Source of the DNA: Acidobacteriota bacterium
GTDB lineage: Bacteria; Acidobacteriota; Blastocatellia; RBC074
Assembly (NCBI GenBank): GCA_019639255.1
Contig: JAHBSF010000003.1
Coordinates: forward strand, 62,001-126,000
DNA: 64,000 bases
Direction of reading: 5' to 3'
The notes beneath the pieces were generated by a model, which searched no databases, was not told the origin of the DNA, and worked only from the letters and a program-made list of their open reading frames with translations. A program made the translations under genes and the position numbers. Below, piece after piece: positions 1 through 13,153 of the stretch (its first letter is position 1; every line of letters starts with the position of its first letter).

Positions 1-2819
<2,819 letters not shown>

Positions 2820-2832
2820 ACCGCTTATGCGG

Positions 2833-2932
2833 GAGAGAGAACGCGGAGCGCACGGAAATGAAAGGCAACAACGGAAAAGACAGTCCACTTTCCGTTTGGT
2901 CCGTTAATTCCGTTTGTTTCGCGTTCTCTCTT
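2833..2932. repeat. Dispersed palindromic repeat, copy 1 (overlaps a gene start)
   Basis: Left arm GAGAGAACGCGGAGCGCACG and right arm ending TTTCGCGTTCTCTC are imperfect mirror images around a centre near 2885. The interior carries the family's ACGGAA / TTCCGT words. The start codon and signal-peptide n-region of the following TPR protein lie inside this copy. Confidence 0.75.
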
Positions 2933-3892
2933 CTTCTTTTATTTCTTGCCCTGCCCGCCGGGGCGCACGCACAGCGCGCCTTCACAATCTTCGGCAATGT
3001 CAACCTTCCCGACGGCAACCGCGCCGTGCGCGTAAGAGTGCGGCTTGAAGGCATGAACGGGCTTCAGCAGGAAACGCTCACCGACGATCAGGGGAATTAC
3101 CAGTTCTTCGGCATTCCGGGCGGGCGCTACAAGCTTACAGTAACAAACCCGGAAGACGACAAACAGTTCACCGATCCAACCGAAGCCGACACCAGCCGAT
3201 CGTTTTCCAACCGCCTTCAGATTCATCTGTATCTTCGCTATCGAATAACCGTCGAGGAAGACAAACCCAAAGGCGGCACAATCAACGTAGCGGAGGCCAC
3301 GCAGGACGTACCGAAACGGGCGAAAAAAGCCTACGAAGACGGGTTAAAGCTGAAGCGCGAGGGGAAACCCCTGCAGGCGCGCGAACGTTTCGAGCAGGCG
3401 ATAGCCGATTTTCCCGTTTATTTTCAGGCTCTGGCCGAACGCGGAGAGTTGCGTTTGCAGGAGCGCGAAATCGAACCGGCGCTCGAAGATTTCGATCGCG
3501 CATTGAAGATCAACCATGATTATGTGCCGGCGCTGCGCGGCGGAGGCGTATGCCTGCTCGAACTCAAGCGTCCCGATGAAGCGGTTGTACGTTTTGAACG
3601 CGCAGCCTCACTCAAACCCGATCATCCGCAAACGCAGATGATGCTCGGCTACACGCATCTTTTGCTGGATAACCTCGACCAGGCGCGCAAGTCGCTCGAA
3701 AACGCGCTGCGACTCGATCCGAAAGTCGCCCTGCGCGCCCGCGTATACCTCGCCGACTGTTACGCTCGCGACGGCCGTTTCAAGGACGCCGCCGACGAAC
3801 TCTGGGCCTACCTCGAAGCCAACCCTTCCGCGCCCGACGCCGCACGCCTGCGCAGTATGGAAATCCAGTTGCGCGCCATGGCGGTGAAATAA
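2858..3892 (+). CDS. Exported CnaB-like and TPR-repeat protein
   Basis: A 344-residue exported protein. Residues 1-39 form a signal peptide (hydrophobic core LLLLFLALPAG, likely cleavage after AHA). Residues 40-120 resemble a carboxypeptidase-regulatory / CnaB beta-sandwich (GNVNLPDG, DDQGNYQFFGIPGGRYKLTV). From about 155 onward there are four to five TPR units (e.g. RERFEQAIADFPVYFQALAE). It probably acts as a periplasmic or outer-membrane scaffold, perhaps with the receptor that ends 38 bp upstream; the same type of domain is found at the N-terminus of Oar-like receptors. The ATG and the polar n-region are encoded by a copy of the palindromic repeat, and no alternative ATG precedes the hydrophobic core. 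The function is not otherwise known. Confidence 0.82.
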   Translation: MKGNNGKDSPLSVWSVNSVCFAFSLLLLFLALPAGAHAQRAFTIFGNVNLPDGNRAVRVRVRLEGMNGLQQETLTDDQGNYQFFGIPGGRYKLTVTNPEDDKQFTDPTEADTSRSFSNRLQIHLYLRYRITVEEDKPKGGTINVAEATQDVPKRAKKAYEDGLKLKREGKPLQARERFEQAIADFPVYFQALAERGELRLQEREIEPALEDFDRALKINHDYVPALRGGGVCLLELKRPDEAVVRFERAASLKPDHPQTQMMLGYTHLLLDNLDQARKSLENALRLDPKVALRARVYLADCYARDGRFKDAADELWAYLEANPSAPDAARLRSMEIQLRAMAVK

Positions 3893-3894
3893 AA

Positions 3895-3984
3895 CAGACC
3901 GCGGAATACACGGAATCAACAGAAATCACGGAATTTATGGCCATTTCTGCACATTCCGCGTATTCCGCGTATTCCGTGGTTCCT
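3895..3984. repeat. Dispersed palindromic repeat, diverged copy 2
   Basis: An imperfect inverted repeat built from GCGGAATACACGGAA on the left and ATTCCGCGTATTCCGTGG on the right. It belongs to the sub-flavour with CGGAATACACGG words and lacks the canonical AGAGAGATAACGG ends. It fills the gap between two co-directional TPR genes. Confidence 0.6.
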
Positions 3985-4056
3985 CTTTATCCTGTGTTCC
4001 ATTGTCGAGCAGTTCAATTTAGAATACGAACATCGTTGAACGGGTCGGAGTAGCCG

Positions 4057-5172
4057 ATGTCGTATTGTCTACTACTAACGTACATACTGTTTGTCCTGCC
4101 CTTGCAGCAGCAGCCGGATGCGGCGGCGCAGTTCAACCGCGCCGTGCAGTTGCAGCAGCAGGGGCGATTTGCCGAGGCTGCGGATGCCTATCGCGCGCTG
4201 CTCGAACACGCGCCCGAGCACACCGACGCTCTGGCCAACTACGGCGCGACGTTATCGCGCCTTGGCCGCCACGATGAATCCGTAGCCGCATACAGCAAAG
4301 CCCTGCTGCTTGCGCCTCAGCGCGTAGAGATACTGTTCAACCTCGGAATCGCGCATTACCGCGCGGGGGATTTCAGTCAGGCTGCGGAAACATTCAAGCG
4401 GTTTCTGGAGCAGCGCCCCGAGGTAGTTGCAGCGCGTCAGTTGTACGGACTCTCTCTCGTAGAAATCGGGCGCGACCGCGACGCAATCGTCCAACTCGGA
4501 TTGACTCTGGAGGCCGCGCCCCGGGAAGTGTCGGTGCTCTACAGCCTCGGCCTTGCACATCTTCGCCTGCGGCAAAAAGAAGCCGATCAGATGATCGAGC
4601 GTCTCAGCGCGTTTCCTGCGGGGGTGGCTGCGGCGCACCTGCTGCGCGGCCAGACTCTGATTGCGGGAGGCGAGTTCGAAAAAGCCCTTGCCGAACTCGA
4701 ATCCGCTGCCAGACTCGATGCTAATCTGCCGAGGCTGCACTATTCGATTGGCCTTGCCTATCACCAACTCGGGCGCAATCCCGAAGCTCTCGAAGCGTTT
4801 GAAAAAGATCTGGCCGCGCGCCCCGGCGATTTTCTGACGCTTTACTACGTCGCGCTGCTTCAGGAATCCGCAGGCGATCTCGACGCTGCCGAACGCCATC
4901 TTTCCGCCGCACTCAAACTTGCTCCGGAGTCTCCCGATGCGATGGCGCTGCACGCCAAGCTGCTGTTCAAACGCGGCCGCGCAGCCGAAGCGGTCGCGCC
5001 GCTTGAGTTTGCGATCAAACAGAATCCGACCGATACGGAACGACGATACCTGCTCGCTCGCATATATCAGCAACTCGGCCGCCGTGAAGACGCCGCGCGA
5101 GAGTTCGCCGAAGTGCAGAGATTGAAGGCCAAACAACTCGAAGACGATCGCGCGCGCACACCGAAACCGTAA
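4057..5172 (+). CDS. Exported TPR-repeat protein
   Basis: A 371-residue protein with a short N-terminal hydrophobic leader (SYCLLLTYILFVLPL) followed from residue 22 to the end by about nine to ten TPR motifs, for example QFNRAVQLQQQGRFAEAADA and FNLGIAHYRAGDFSQAAETF. TPR solenoids bind protein partners; no enzymatic domain is visible. It follows another TPR gene and precedes an SDR gene in the same direction. The leader could be an uncleaved anchor or a signal peptide. The specific role is unknown. Confidence 0.8.
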   Translation: MSYCLLLTYILFVLPLQQQPDAAAQFNRAVQLQQQGRFAEAADAYRALLEHAPEHTDALANYGATLSRLGRHDESVAAYSKALLLAPQRVEILFNLGIAHYRAGDFSQAAETFKRFLEQRPEVVAARQLYGLSLVEIGRDRDAIVQLGLTLEAAPREVSVLYSLGLAHLRLRQKEADQMIERLSAFPAGVAAAHLLRGQTLIAGGEFEKALAELESAARLDANLPRLHYSIGLAYHQLGRNPEALEAFEKDLAARPGDFLTLYYVALLQESAGDLDAAERHLSAALKLAPESPDAMALHAKLLFKRGRAAEAVAPLEFAIKQNPTDTERRYLLARIYQQLGRREDAAREFAEVQRLKAKQLEDDRARTPKP

Positions 5173-5175
5173 AGT

Positions 5176-5218
5176 AGAGATAACGGAACAAACGGAATGG
5201 AACGGAAGATACGGAAAA
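5176..5218. repeat. Half copy of the dispersed palindromic repeat
   Basis: Only the left arm is present (AGAGATAACGGAACAAACGG, then ACGGAAGATACGGAAAA) with no mirror arm. It supplies the ATG and the first seven codons of the following SDR gene. Confidence 0.75.
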
Positions 5219-5997
5219 CTGCGCTCGTCACCGGAGCATCGCGCGGCATCGGGCGCGCTATTGCAATAGAACTTGCGCGTACGGGCTTCGACGTTATGAT
5301 CAATTACGCATCGAACGATGCGGCGGCCGAACAGGCGCGGGCCGAAGCGATGGCTGCAAGCGGCGACCGGGAAGCGCACATCGCCTGCTACCGGGGAGAT
5401 GTATCGTCCGCAACGGATCGAGAAGCGTTGCTCGCGGCGATGTTAGAACGGTTCGGAAGGCTCGATTTGCTTGTAAACAATGCGGGGGTCGCGCCCGAGG
5501 CGCGCGTAGATCTGCTAGAAGCGAGCGAAAGCAGTTTCGACCGGCTGATCGGAATAAATCTGAAGGGGCCGTATTTTCTGACTCAGGCCGCCGCACGCTG
5601 GATGATCGAGCAGCGCAATTCAGCCAAAGATGACGACTATCAACCCGCCATCGTCAACATCACCTCGATATCGGCGTATACGGCTTCGCCCGAACGCGGC
5701 GATTACTGCGTAGCCAAGGCAGGGCTTGCGATGATGACCAAACTGTACGCCGCGCGCCTTGCTTCCGAAGGCATCAATGTATACGAGATTCGCCCCGGTG
5801 TAATCGCTACGGAAATGACTTCGGGCGTAAAGGAAAAGTATGACCGGCTCATAGCCGACGGATTGACGCCCATCAAGAGGTGGGGGCTACCCGAGGATGT
5901 CGGCCGCGCGGTTGCAGCCATTGCTTCCGGCAACCTTCCGTTTTCCACCGGAGAAGTTATAAACGTAGACGGCGGTTTTCATTTGCGCCGCCTGTAA
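5197..5997 (+). CDS. SDR-family oxidoreductase (3-ketoacyl-ACP reductase-like)
   Basis: A 266-residue classical short-chain dehydrogenase, a cytoplasmic NAD(P)-dependent enzyme. It has the nucleotide motif TGASRGIG at residues 12-19, NNAG near 90, the catalytic Ser in NITSISAY and the YxxxK pair in YCVAK, and the C-terminal INVDGGFHL typical of FabG-like enzymes. The substrate cannot be read. The next gene, a GH88 hydrolase, starts 10 bp later, so the pair may act on uronic-acid-derived sugars, where SDRs such as KduD are common partners; this is inference. The N-terminal MERKIRK is encoded by half of a palindromic repeat, while the conserved domain begins at TALVTG right after it. Confidence 0.9.
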   Translation: MERKIRKTALVTGASRGIGRAIAIELARTGFDVMINYASNDAAAEQARAEAMAASGDREAHIACYRGDVSSATDREALLAAMLERFGRLDLLVNNAGVAPEARVDLLEASESSFDRLIGINLKGPYFLTQAAARWMIEQRNSAKDDDYQPAIVNITSISAYTASPERGDYCVAKAGLAMMTKLYAARLASEGINVYEIRPGVIATEMTSGVKEKYDRLIADGLTPIKRWGLPEDVGRAVAAIASGNLPFSTGEVINVDGGFHLRRL

Positions 5998-6007
5998 CAT
6001 CCACATT

Positions 6008-7144
6008 ATGTCCGAAACAAAATCCTTGCTTGCACAGGTAGAACACGCATTTTCATTCGCGCAGAAACAGGTAAGCTCGCTCATCGAACGCGATCCCGGG
6101 TTCTATCCGCTCTACACCGACCTCGGCCGATGGCGCCACTCGAAACCCGCCTGGACGCACTGGTGCGACGGCTTTCTGCCCGGAATGATGTGGATCTTTT
6201 ACGAAGAAACGGGCGACCGGCGATGGCGCGCCTCGGCCGAGGAATATTCGCGCGTGCTCGAACCGCGCAAGGACGACCGCGAAGTGCACGACCTCGGTTT
6301 TATTTTCTACCACGGGACATATAAACGCTGGTACGAGGCTACGGTGCGCGAGGGTGCGCCCGATCAGTCGCTCAAGGACGTAGTAATACACGCCGGGCGC
6401 GTGCTTTCGCTGCGATTCAACGAAAAAGCCGGTTGCCTGCGATCTTTTCACGGCGAGGATTCCAACTTCATCGACATTATGATGAACGTAGGCGTCATCT
6501 TTTATGCAGCGACGGAAACCGGGGACGCGGCGCTGCTCGATATTGCGCGCAAACACTGCCTGACTACGCGACGGACGCTTGTGCGCGGCGACGGCAGCAC
6601 ATCGCACGAGGGAATATTCGATCTCGCGACGGGCGAGTTTCTGCGGCAGACGACGCAGCAGGGTTATCGCGGCGACAGTTGCTGGTCGCGCGGTCTGGCC
6701 TGGTCGCTGTATGGTTTCGGCACGTGCTACAAGCTGAGGCGCGATCCGGTGTATCTCGAAGTCGCCGAACATAACGCCGAGTACTGGCTTTCGAACATTC
6801 CCGATGACGGCGTTGCGCCGTGGGATTTCGATGCACCCGGAAACGGCGGCCGCGTTCAGGCGGACACAAGCGCCTCTGCCATAGCAGCGGTCGGATTGCT
6901 GAATCTGGCGGATATGTCCACAGGCGGCGCGAGGCGTACTGCGTATCGTGATTGCGCGCTGCGGATGATGGATTCGCTGACGAGGAATTATCTGGGCCAA
7001 AGCATCGAGGGCTGGGAAGGCATACTGCGCGGCGGCGTTTACCACATTCACAAGGATCTCGGCGTAGACGAATCGGTGATGTGGGGCGAATACTTCTTCG
7101 TCGAGGCGCTGCAGCGGACGATGCACTTGCTGCGCGGGCGGTAA
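6008..7144 (+). CDS. Glycoside hydrolase family 88 (unsaturated glucuronyl hydrolase)
   Basis: A 378-residue enzyme of the GH88 (alpha/alpha)6-barrel family. Such enzymes hydrate the delta-4,5 double bond of unsaturated uronic acids left by polysaccharide lyases, releasing the sugar. Family landmarks are visible: WTHWCDGFLPGMMW near residue 50, the catalytic-type Asp regions VHDLGFIF and NFIDIMMNV, RGLAWSLYGF, and DTSASAIAA. No signal peptide is apparent, so a cytoplasmic role is likely. It is translationally close to the upstream SDR. No lyase is seen in the window. The stop codon abuts a palindromic repeat separating it from a convergent gene. Confidence 0.9.
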   Translation: MSETKSLLAQVEHAFSFAQKQVSSLIERDPGFYPLYTDLGRWRHSKPAWTHWCDGFLPGMMWIFYEETGDRRWRASAEEYSRVLEPRKDDREVHDLGFIFYHGTYKRWYEATVREGAPDQSLKDVVIHAGRVLSLRFNEKAGCLRSFHGEDSNFIDIMMNVGVIFYAATETGDAALLDIARKHCLTTRRTLVRGDGSTSHEGIFDLATGEFLRQTTQQGYRGDSCWSRGLAWSLYGFGTCYKLRRDPVYLEVAEHNAEYWLSNIPDDGVAPWDFDAPGNGGRVQADTSASAIAAVGLLNLADMSTGGARRTAYRDCALRMMDSLTRNYLGQSIEGWEGILRGGVYHIHKDLGVDESVMWGEYFFVEALQRTMHLLRGR

Positions 7145-7243
7145 GAGAGATAACGGAACAAACGGAAATAAACGGAATAAACGAAAGCATGTCATCTTTT
7201 TCGTTTGTTCCGTTTATTTTCGTTTGTTCCGTTATCTATTTTT
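7143..7243. repeat. Dispersed palindromic repeat, copy 3 (between convergent genes)
   Basis: Left arm AGAGAGATAACGGAACAAAC and right arm GTTTGTTCCGTTATCT are mirror images, with inner words ACGGAATAAACG / CGTTTATTTTCG. The TAG stop of the minus-strand UnbV gene lies in the right arm. It could fold as a bidirectional terminator hairpin. Confidence 0.9.
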
Positions 7244-8894
7244 CCTCCGTTATCGTCATCACACGATTAAGCGCGACTTTCGTCAGTTTCTGAACCTTGC
7301 CGGTGGGCCAGCGAATTTCGATTTCATCCACGGATTTCGCCGTCCCCAGCCCGAAATGCAACCGCCAGTCGGAATGCGACAGATAGCTGTCGCCCGCACG
7401 CACTTCGTCTACCTGCACGAGTCCTCCGGCCTTAAGCGTCACTCGCGCGCCCACGGCATTGCGATTGGAAACGGCGCCTACAAGTTTCAGCCTGATCCAG
7501 TTTCCGGCCTTGTTTCCGCCGTCGTTGCGCAAGAGCATTGCGGGGCCGTCCAGGTCGTTGACGATAATATCTATATCGCCGTCCTCATCGTAATCGCCGA
7601 ACGCGGCGCCGCGCGAAGCACGCGGGTTCATAAGCGGCGCGCCGGCTTCGGCTGCTATTTCCCTGAAAGTTCCGTCGCGCAGGTTGCGATAAAAAAGTTT
7701 GCGCTGACGATACATCCCGCCCGGATACGCACCTTCGATCTGCGGATAAACGTGACCGTTTACAACCAGCAGATCCAGCCAGCCGTCGTTGTCGTAATCG
7801 AAGAACTTCGTTCCCCAGCCGACGTAGGGCATGCTCACGTCGGCGGTTTTCGATGCGCGCGAAACGTCTATATAACCGCCGTCCTTCGTCTTGCGATACA
7901 GAGTGTTGTACTGATCCGAAAAATTGGTGACCACGAGATCGAGCAATCCGTCGCGATCGTAATCCCCTACGGATACGCCCATGCTTCCCTGTTCCGTGCC
8001 GCTTTCATCCACGGCCCAGCCGAGCACGAGTCCCATTTCGGTAAACGTGCCGTCGTGATTGTTTCGATAGGCGTAATTCGGCGTAGCGTCGTTTGCCACG
8101 AGCAGGTCCGGCCATCCGTCGTCGTCGAAATCGGTCCAAATGGGGCCGAGTCCGTAATACCCGGATGGATCATCGACTCCTGCGGCTTTACTGACGTCTG
8201 TAAAGGTTCCGTCTCCGTTGTTGCGGTAAAGCGAATCGCCCGCGCCGGGCAATCCACGGGGCCCGCACTGCACGGGAATCCCGCGATACTGGCAAAGCTG
8301 TCCCTTGCCAAACTGCGGCAGATCGTCGAGTTTGAAATCGACGTAATTTGCGACGAACAGATCCAGATCGCCGTCCCGATCGTAATCGGCCCAGGCTGCG
8401 CCCGAAGAAAACCGCGGATCGCCCACTCCGGCTTTTTCAGTCACGTCTTCGAACGTACCGTTGCCGCGATTTCGATACAGGCGATTCGGACCGAAGCAGG
8501 TTACGTAAAGATCGTCGTATCCGTCGTTATCGAAATCCGCGACTGAAACGCCCATAGCCCAGCCCGGATCATCTACGCCGGCTTTTGCAGCGACTTCTTC
8601 AAACTTTCCGTTTCCGAGGTTGCGGTAAAGAGCGGCCTTCGGGCGCGGCTTTTTTGCAAGCGCGGCATCGACCGTATAGGAGTTTGTCAGGTAAATATCG
8701 AGCTGTCCGTCCCGGTCGAAATCGAAGAAAGCCGCGCCGCCGCCCATGCTTTCTACGATGTATTTCTTTTCGGCCGAAGCGGAGTTGACGAAGGTAATGC
8801 CGGCCGATGCGGTGACGTCGGTAAAAACGACCGGATCGGCCGGAAGAAATGCCGGCAACGGTACCAACAACAGCAGAATACCGATGAATTTCAT
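7236..8894 (-). CDS. Exported FG-GAP / ASPIC-UnbV (CRTAC-like) protein
   Basis: A 552-residue secreted protein. Residues 1-19 are a signal peptide ([17 protein letters not shown]). Residues 25-450 contain repeated FG-GAP/VCBS units with calcium-binding DxDxDG loops ([27 protein letters not shown]), which build a beta-propeller. The C-terminal 80 residues ([10 protein letters not shown] to [20 protein letters not shown]) match the ASPIC/UnbV domain, related to cartilage acidic protein 1. These proteins are abundant in Acidobacteria and Planctomycetes; their ligands are mostly unknown. It lies 22 bp downstream of glpK on the same strand, so the two may be cotranscribed, although the functions have no evident link. 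The last codons and stop fall inside a palindromic repeat. Confidence 0.9.
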   Translation of the reverse strand: MKFIGILLLLVPLPAFLPADPVVFTDVTASAGITFVNSASAEKKYIVESMGGGAAFFDFDRDGQLDIYLTNSYTVDAALAKKPRPKAALYRNLGNGKFEEVAAKAGVDDPGWAMGVSVADFDNDGYDDLYVTCFGPNRLYRNRGNGTFEDVTEKAGVGDPRFSSGAAWADYDRDGDLDLFVANYVDFKLDDLPQFGKGQLCQYRGIPVQCGPRGLPGAGDSLYRNNGDGTFTDVSKAAGVDDPSGYYGLGPIWTDFDDDGWPDLLVANDATPNYAYRNNHDGTFTEMGLVLGWAVDESGTEQGSMGVSVGDYDRDGLLDLVVTNFSDQYNTLYRKTKDGGYIDVSRASKTADVSMPYVGWGTKFFDYDNDGWLDLLVVNGHVYPQIEGAYPGGMYRQRKLFYRNLRDGTFREIAAEAGAPLMNPRASRGAAFGDYDEDGDIDIIVNDLDGPAMLLRNDGGNKAGNWIRLKLVGAVSNRNAVGARVTLKAGGLVQVDEVRAGDSYLSHSDWRLHFGLGTAKSVDEIEIRWPTGKVQKLTKVALNRVMTITEEK

Positions 8895-8916
8895 GAGCGT
8901 TTCCCGGCGTCGGACA

Positions 8917-10401
<1,485 letters not shown>

Positions 10402-10459
10402 GCTGTAGTGGTCCTCTGATTGATGGAATTGAATTGAGTTCTCGTCCCGGTTTAGGAGG

Positions 10460-10490
10460 AAAGAGAGATAACGGAACAAACGGAATTAAA
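10460..10490. repeat. Half copy of the dispersed palindromic repeat
   Basis: Only the left arm is present (AGAGAGATAACGGAACAAAC). A roughly 20-bp direct duplication (AATACTCTGTAAACAAAGT, at about 10488 and 10513) follows, and then a composite palindrome. Together these fill the 395 bp between glpK and the next gene. I see no gene there. Confidence 0.75.
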
Positions 10491-10526
10491 TACTCTGTAA
10501 ACAAAGTACTGAATACTCTGTAAACA

Positions 10527-10738
10527 AAGTTCTTTGAGGGTTTTCAGCCGCGGAGCGGCGAAAGATCTGTAGCCTGGTGCGTGAGCGCCAGGTCAGCAGG
10601 CGAAAAACGTCAGAGCCCCGGAGGGGCGGAAGATCTTCCGCCCCTCCGGGGCTGGCGCCGCTTCTCAACATCTACCCAGGGCTTACGCCCTGGGCTACAG
10701 ATCTTGCGCCGCTCCGCGGCTGAAAACTCAAAGAACTT
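10527..10738. repeat. Composite palindromic element (AGATCTGTAGCC family)
   Basis: The outer arms AAGTTCTTTGAG...CAGCCGCGGAGCGGCG and their mirror close a 212-bp structure. Inside are shorter stems: GCCCCGGAGGGGCGGAAGAT mirrored by ATCTTCCGCCCCTCCGGGGC, and words such as GGCTTACGCCCTGGGCTAC. The motif AGATCTGTAGCC occurs in both arms. The same architecture recurs at 63363-63713. It is likely a REP-like or MITE-like repeat; no coding content. Confidence 0.88.
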
Positions 10739-10796
10739 AATCAACCGTGTACTGAATGAACTTATTGATTTCCTGTTTGCACTCAGCACTTCTTCT

Positions 10797-12404
10797 TCAC
10801 TGCCATTCCCGCCTTCGCTCCCAGATGCCGTCGGCGGCCCGCAATGCGAGCGCGCCGATGGTCGAAGTCGGGTTTACTCCGGCGCTCGTTACAAACGAGC
10901 TGCCGTCTACGATGAAAAGATTTTTTACATCGTGCGTCTGATGCCAACGGTTGACGACGCTGCGACGCGAATCGTCGCCCATGCGCGCGGTTCCAAGCAA
11001 GTGAAATGCGGGCTGTATGACGCCGCTGTCGAGTATCTCGAAAGCGCCCGCAACCTTCAAAGCCTCGGTCGCCCTGCGCCGTGCGTGTTCGTGCATGCGC
11101 AGGCTGTTATCGCTGTATGAATAAATAACGCGCGCAGCGGCAATCCCGTTGCCGTCTGAGACATCGGGATCGAGTTCGACGCGGTTGTTTTCATCGGGCA
11201 GATCCTCGCCGAGCAGCGTCAACCGTATCACGTGACCGAAGCGGCGCTTCATCGCCCGGTGATGCCCTCTTCCCCACGGCGCAGGTTTTCCGGCAAATCC
11301 GCCCCAAGCCTGATGCAATGGGCCGAAAGAGCGTTCGATCTGAAACGTGTAGCCGCGCACGAATCCTCGTTTCAGATCCGTTTCGTAAAACTGCTGGCTG
11401 TAGGACGGCACGCCGAACGGCCCGTACCATCCGTCGATGCGCTCGTCGAATACGCCCTCGATCATCCTGAACGGGTGCAGCATGAAATTCTTGCCCACAA
11501 GGCCGGACGAATTGGCCAGACCCTGCGGAAAGAGCGCTGATTTCGAGTTGAGCAGCAGGCGCGGCGTGCCAATGCCGTTGCAGCATATGACTACGACGCG
11601 CGCGAGTTCTTCGTGCAGCCGCCCATCGCGGTCGTAATAAAGCGCGCCGCGCGCACGTCCCGCATCATCGACAAGTATCTCGCGAACGCGGGCGCGGGTT
11701 TTCAGCACCGCGCCTTTTTGCAGCGCTTTCGGCCAGTAGGTGACATCGGTGCTCGCCTTTGCGCCTATCGGGCAGCCGAACATGCATTTGCCGTGAAGCG
11801 TACAGCCCGGCCTGCCGTCGTGCGCGCGTGAGATGATCCCCTGATCTGCTACCCACCAGTGCCATCCAAGTTTGTCGAATGCGCGGCCCATCTTTTCGCC
11901 GAGCACGCCGAGCGGAAGCGGCGGCGTGGGACGTTCCCTGCGCGGCGGATTTCCCGGATCTCCGGCAAGACCGGAAATGCCCATTTCGAGGTCGTTGGCG
12001 TCGTAGTAGGGTTCGAGATCCTCGTAGCTGATCGGCCAGTCGTCGGCTACGCCGTCGAGCGTGCGCACGCGAAAATCCGAAGGGCGAAAACGTGGGAAGT
12101 GTCCGGTCCAGTGTATTGTGCTGCCGCCGACGGCGTTGAACATCAACACTTCGGGAGGATGTTTGCCGCCCGCCGTTACGGGATAATCTTCGGGCAGGCG
12201 GCGTATGTTCGGGTTGAAATTCCAGGGGCCGCGTTTGAGCTGCACTTCCCAGTCGGGGCGCGTCGAAGCGTAACTCGTCGGTTCTACCCAGTCTCCCTGT
12301 TCGAGACACACCACGCGCGCACCGTAATCGCTCAACCGCTTGGCTACGGCGGCGCCGGCTGCCCCCGAACCTATCACCAGCACATCGGCGCGATCCTGCG
12401 GCAT
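10797..12404 (-). CDS. GMC-family oxidoreductase (membrane sugar/alcohol dehydrogenase large subunit)
   Basis: A 535-residue FAD enzyme. The dinucleotide-binding motif VLVIGSGAAGAAVAKRLSDY lies near residue 8, the substrate region around 180-260 includes the Cys-rich CTLHGKCMFGCPIGAK, and the C-terminal GMC domain has HLLGTARMGDD and the active-site-type NPTSTIGALALRAADG. Its upstream partner is a gluconate-2-dehydrogenase subunit 3 homologue whose TGA stop overlaps this ATG by one base (TGATG), so they are translationally coupled. In such pairs the Tat-exported small subunit is thought to carry the large subunit to the periplasm, and electrons usually go to a cytochrome c, which is not found here. 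The substrate is unknown. A long upstream in-frame extension is just the small-subunit region read in another frame. Confidence 0.9.
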   Translation of the reverse strand: MPQDRADVLVIGSGAAGAAVAKRLSDYGARVVCLEQGDWVEPTSYASTRPDWEVQLKRGPWNFNPNIRRLPEDYPVTAGGKHPPEVLMFNAVGGSTIHWTGHFPRFRPSDFRVRTLDGVADDWPISYEDLEPYYDANDLEMGISGLAGDPGNPPRRERPTPPLPLGVLGEKMGRAFDKLGWHWWVADQGIISRAHDGRPGCTLHGKCMFGCPIGAKASTDVTYWPKALQKGAVLKTRARVREILVDDAGRARGALYYDRDGRLHEELARVVVICCNGIGTPRLLLNSKSALFPQGLANSSGLVGKNFMLHPFRMIEGVFDERIDGWYGPFGVPSYSQQFYETDLKRGFVRGYTFQIERSFGPLHQAWGGFAGKPAPWGRGHHRAMKRRFGHVIRLTLLGEDLPDENNRVELDPDVSDGNGIAAARVIYSYSDNSLRMHEHARRRATEALKVAGAFEILDSGVIQPAFHLLGTARMGDDSRRSVVNRWHQTHDVKNLFIVDGSSFVTSAGVNPTSTIGALALRAADGIWERRREWQ

Positions 12405-13015
12405 CACTTCACCTCCCGCCAGGATTTCGGCTGGCGCTTCATGCGGGCGAGAACCGTTTCGTCGAATGGCTTCATATCCGGGCCGCGACGATGCGTCGGA
12501 TGGAACTCGTAGCCGAGCGCGGGCCAGGATTTCGGATTCGTATAGTAGGCTTCGTATACAAGATCGCGCAGCAATCCGAACAGGTTTGCGCCCGATGAAC
12601 CGTAAAGCCCCTCGCCGGCGCCGGCGCGCAGCGATTCGCGCTCGAATGTTTGAAGAATGCGCAATCGTCCGGCCGGTGCAACTAGGGCGAATGGCCGCTT
12701 GAATCGCGTTGTAGAGATTGCTTCTATGCGATCGGCTGCGCGCCGTACGGAATCGGCTATTTCCGCGGCTTTGCCGCACAGGACTTCGATGTAGTCGATG
12801 GCGCCTACATCGCCCGCCGAGGGCTGTGCGTCGCCCGCCGGAATGATTTCATCTGCGGCGGCAACAAGGGTTTCGCGCTGCGCGGCGGAAAACGGCGACC
12901 CGGAGCGATCCGTCTGGCGCGCTTCGGCCCAAAGCACTCGGGGATCGAACGAGGAGAGCGCCAGAACGGAACTGCTCATCGTCGTTTGAATGAATCGACG
13001 GCGCGTAACGGGCAT
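12404..13015 (-). CDS. Gluconate 2-dehydrogenase subunit 3 family protein, Tat-exported
   Basis: A 203-residue small subunit partner for the GMC oxidoreductase. The N-terminus has a twin-arginine signal (TRRRFIQTTMSSSVLALSS). The body (FSAAQRETLVAAADEIIPAG, then AIDYIEVLCG and LRDLVYEAYYTNPKSWPALGYEF) is the characteristic pattern of the subunit-3 family. The start is set by GGAGG about seven bases before the ATG; an in-frame ATG six codons earlier is less well placed. It overlaps the downstream gene by one base. It probably acts in the periplasm. Confidence 0.88.
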   Translation of the reverse strand: MPVTRRRFIQTTMSSSVLALSSFDPRVLWAEARQTDRSGSPFSAAQRETLVAAADEIIPAGDAQPSAGDVGAIDYIEVLCGKAAEIADSVRRAADRIEAISTTRFKRPFALVAPAGRLRILQTFERESLRAGAGEGLYGSSGANLFGLLRDLVYEAYYTNPKSWPALGYEFHPTHRRGPDMKPFDETVLARMKRQPKSWREVK

Positions 13016-13040
13016 CGGGAGCCTCCATTGCATCGGTATT

Positions 13041-13150
13041 GGAAGAGAGAATAACAGAACAAGCGGAAAGAACGGAACAAACGAAATAAATTATGCCTTT
13101 TCGCGACTTCTGCGTCTTCTTTCTGCGTCTTCCGCGGTGTGTCTTCCACG
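13041..13150. repeat. Dispersed palindromic repeat, degenerate copy
   Basis: The left part GAAGAGAGAATAACAGAACA followed by AACGGAACAAACGAAATAAA is clear. The right part (CTGCGTCTTCTTTCTGCGTC, TTCCACGGCG) is a different flavour and pairs poorly. The copy occupies the gap between the OMP85 3' end and the upstream small subunit gene. Confidence 0.55.
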
Positions 13151-13153
13151 GCG

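Noticed and set aside
10402-10479. N-terminal extension of glycerol kinase
   Set aside because: The extension is coded by the repeat arm and lies before the conserved start [13 protein letters not shown].
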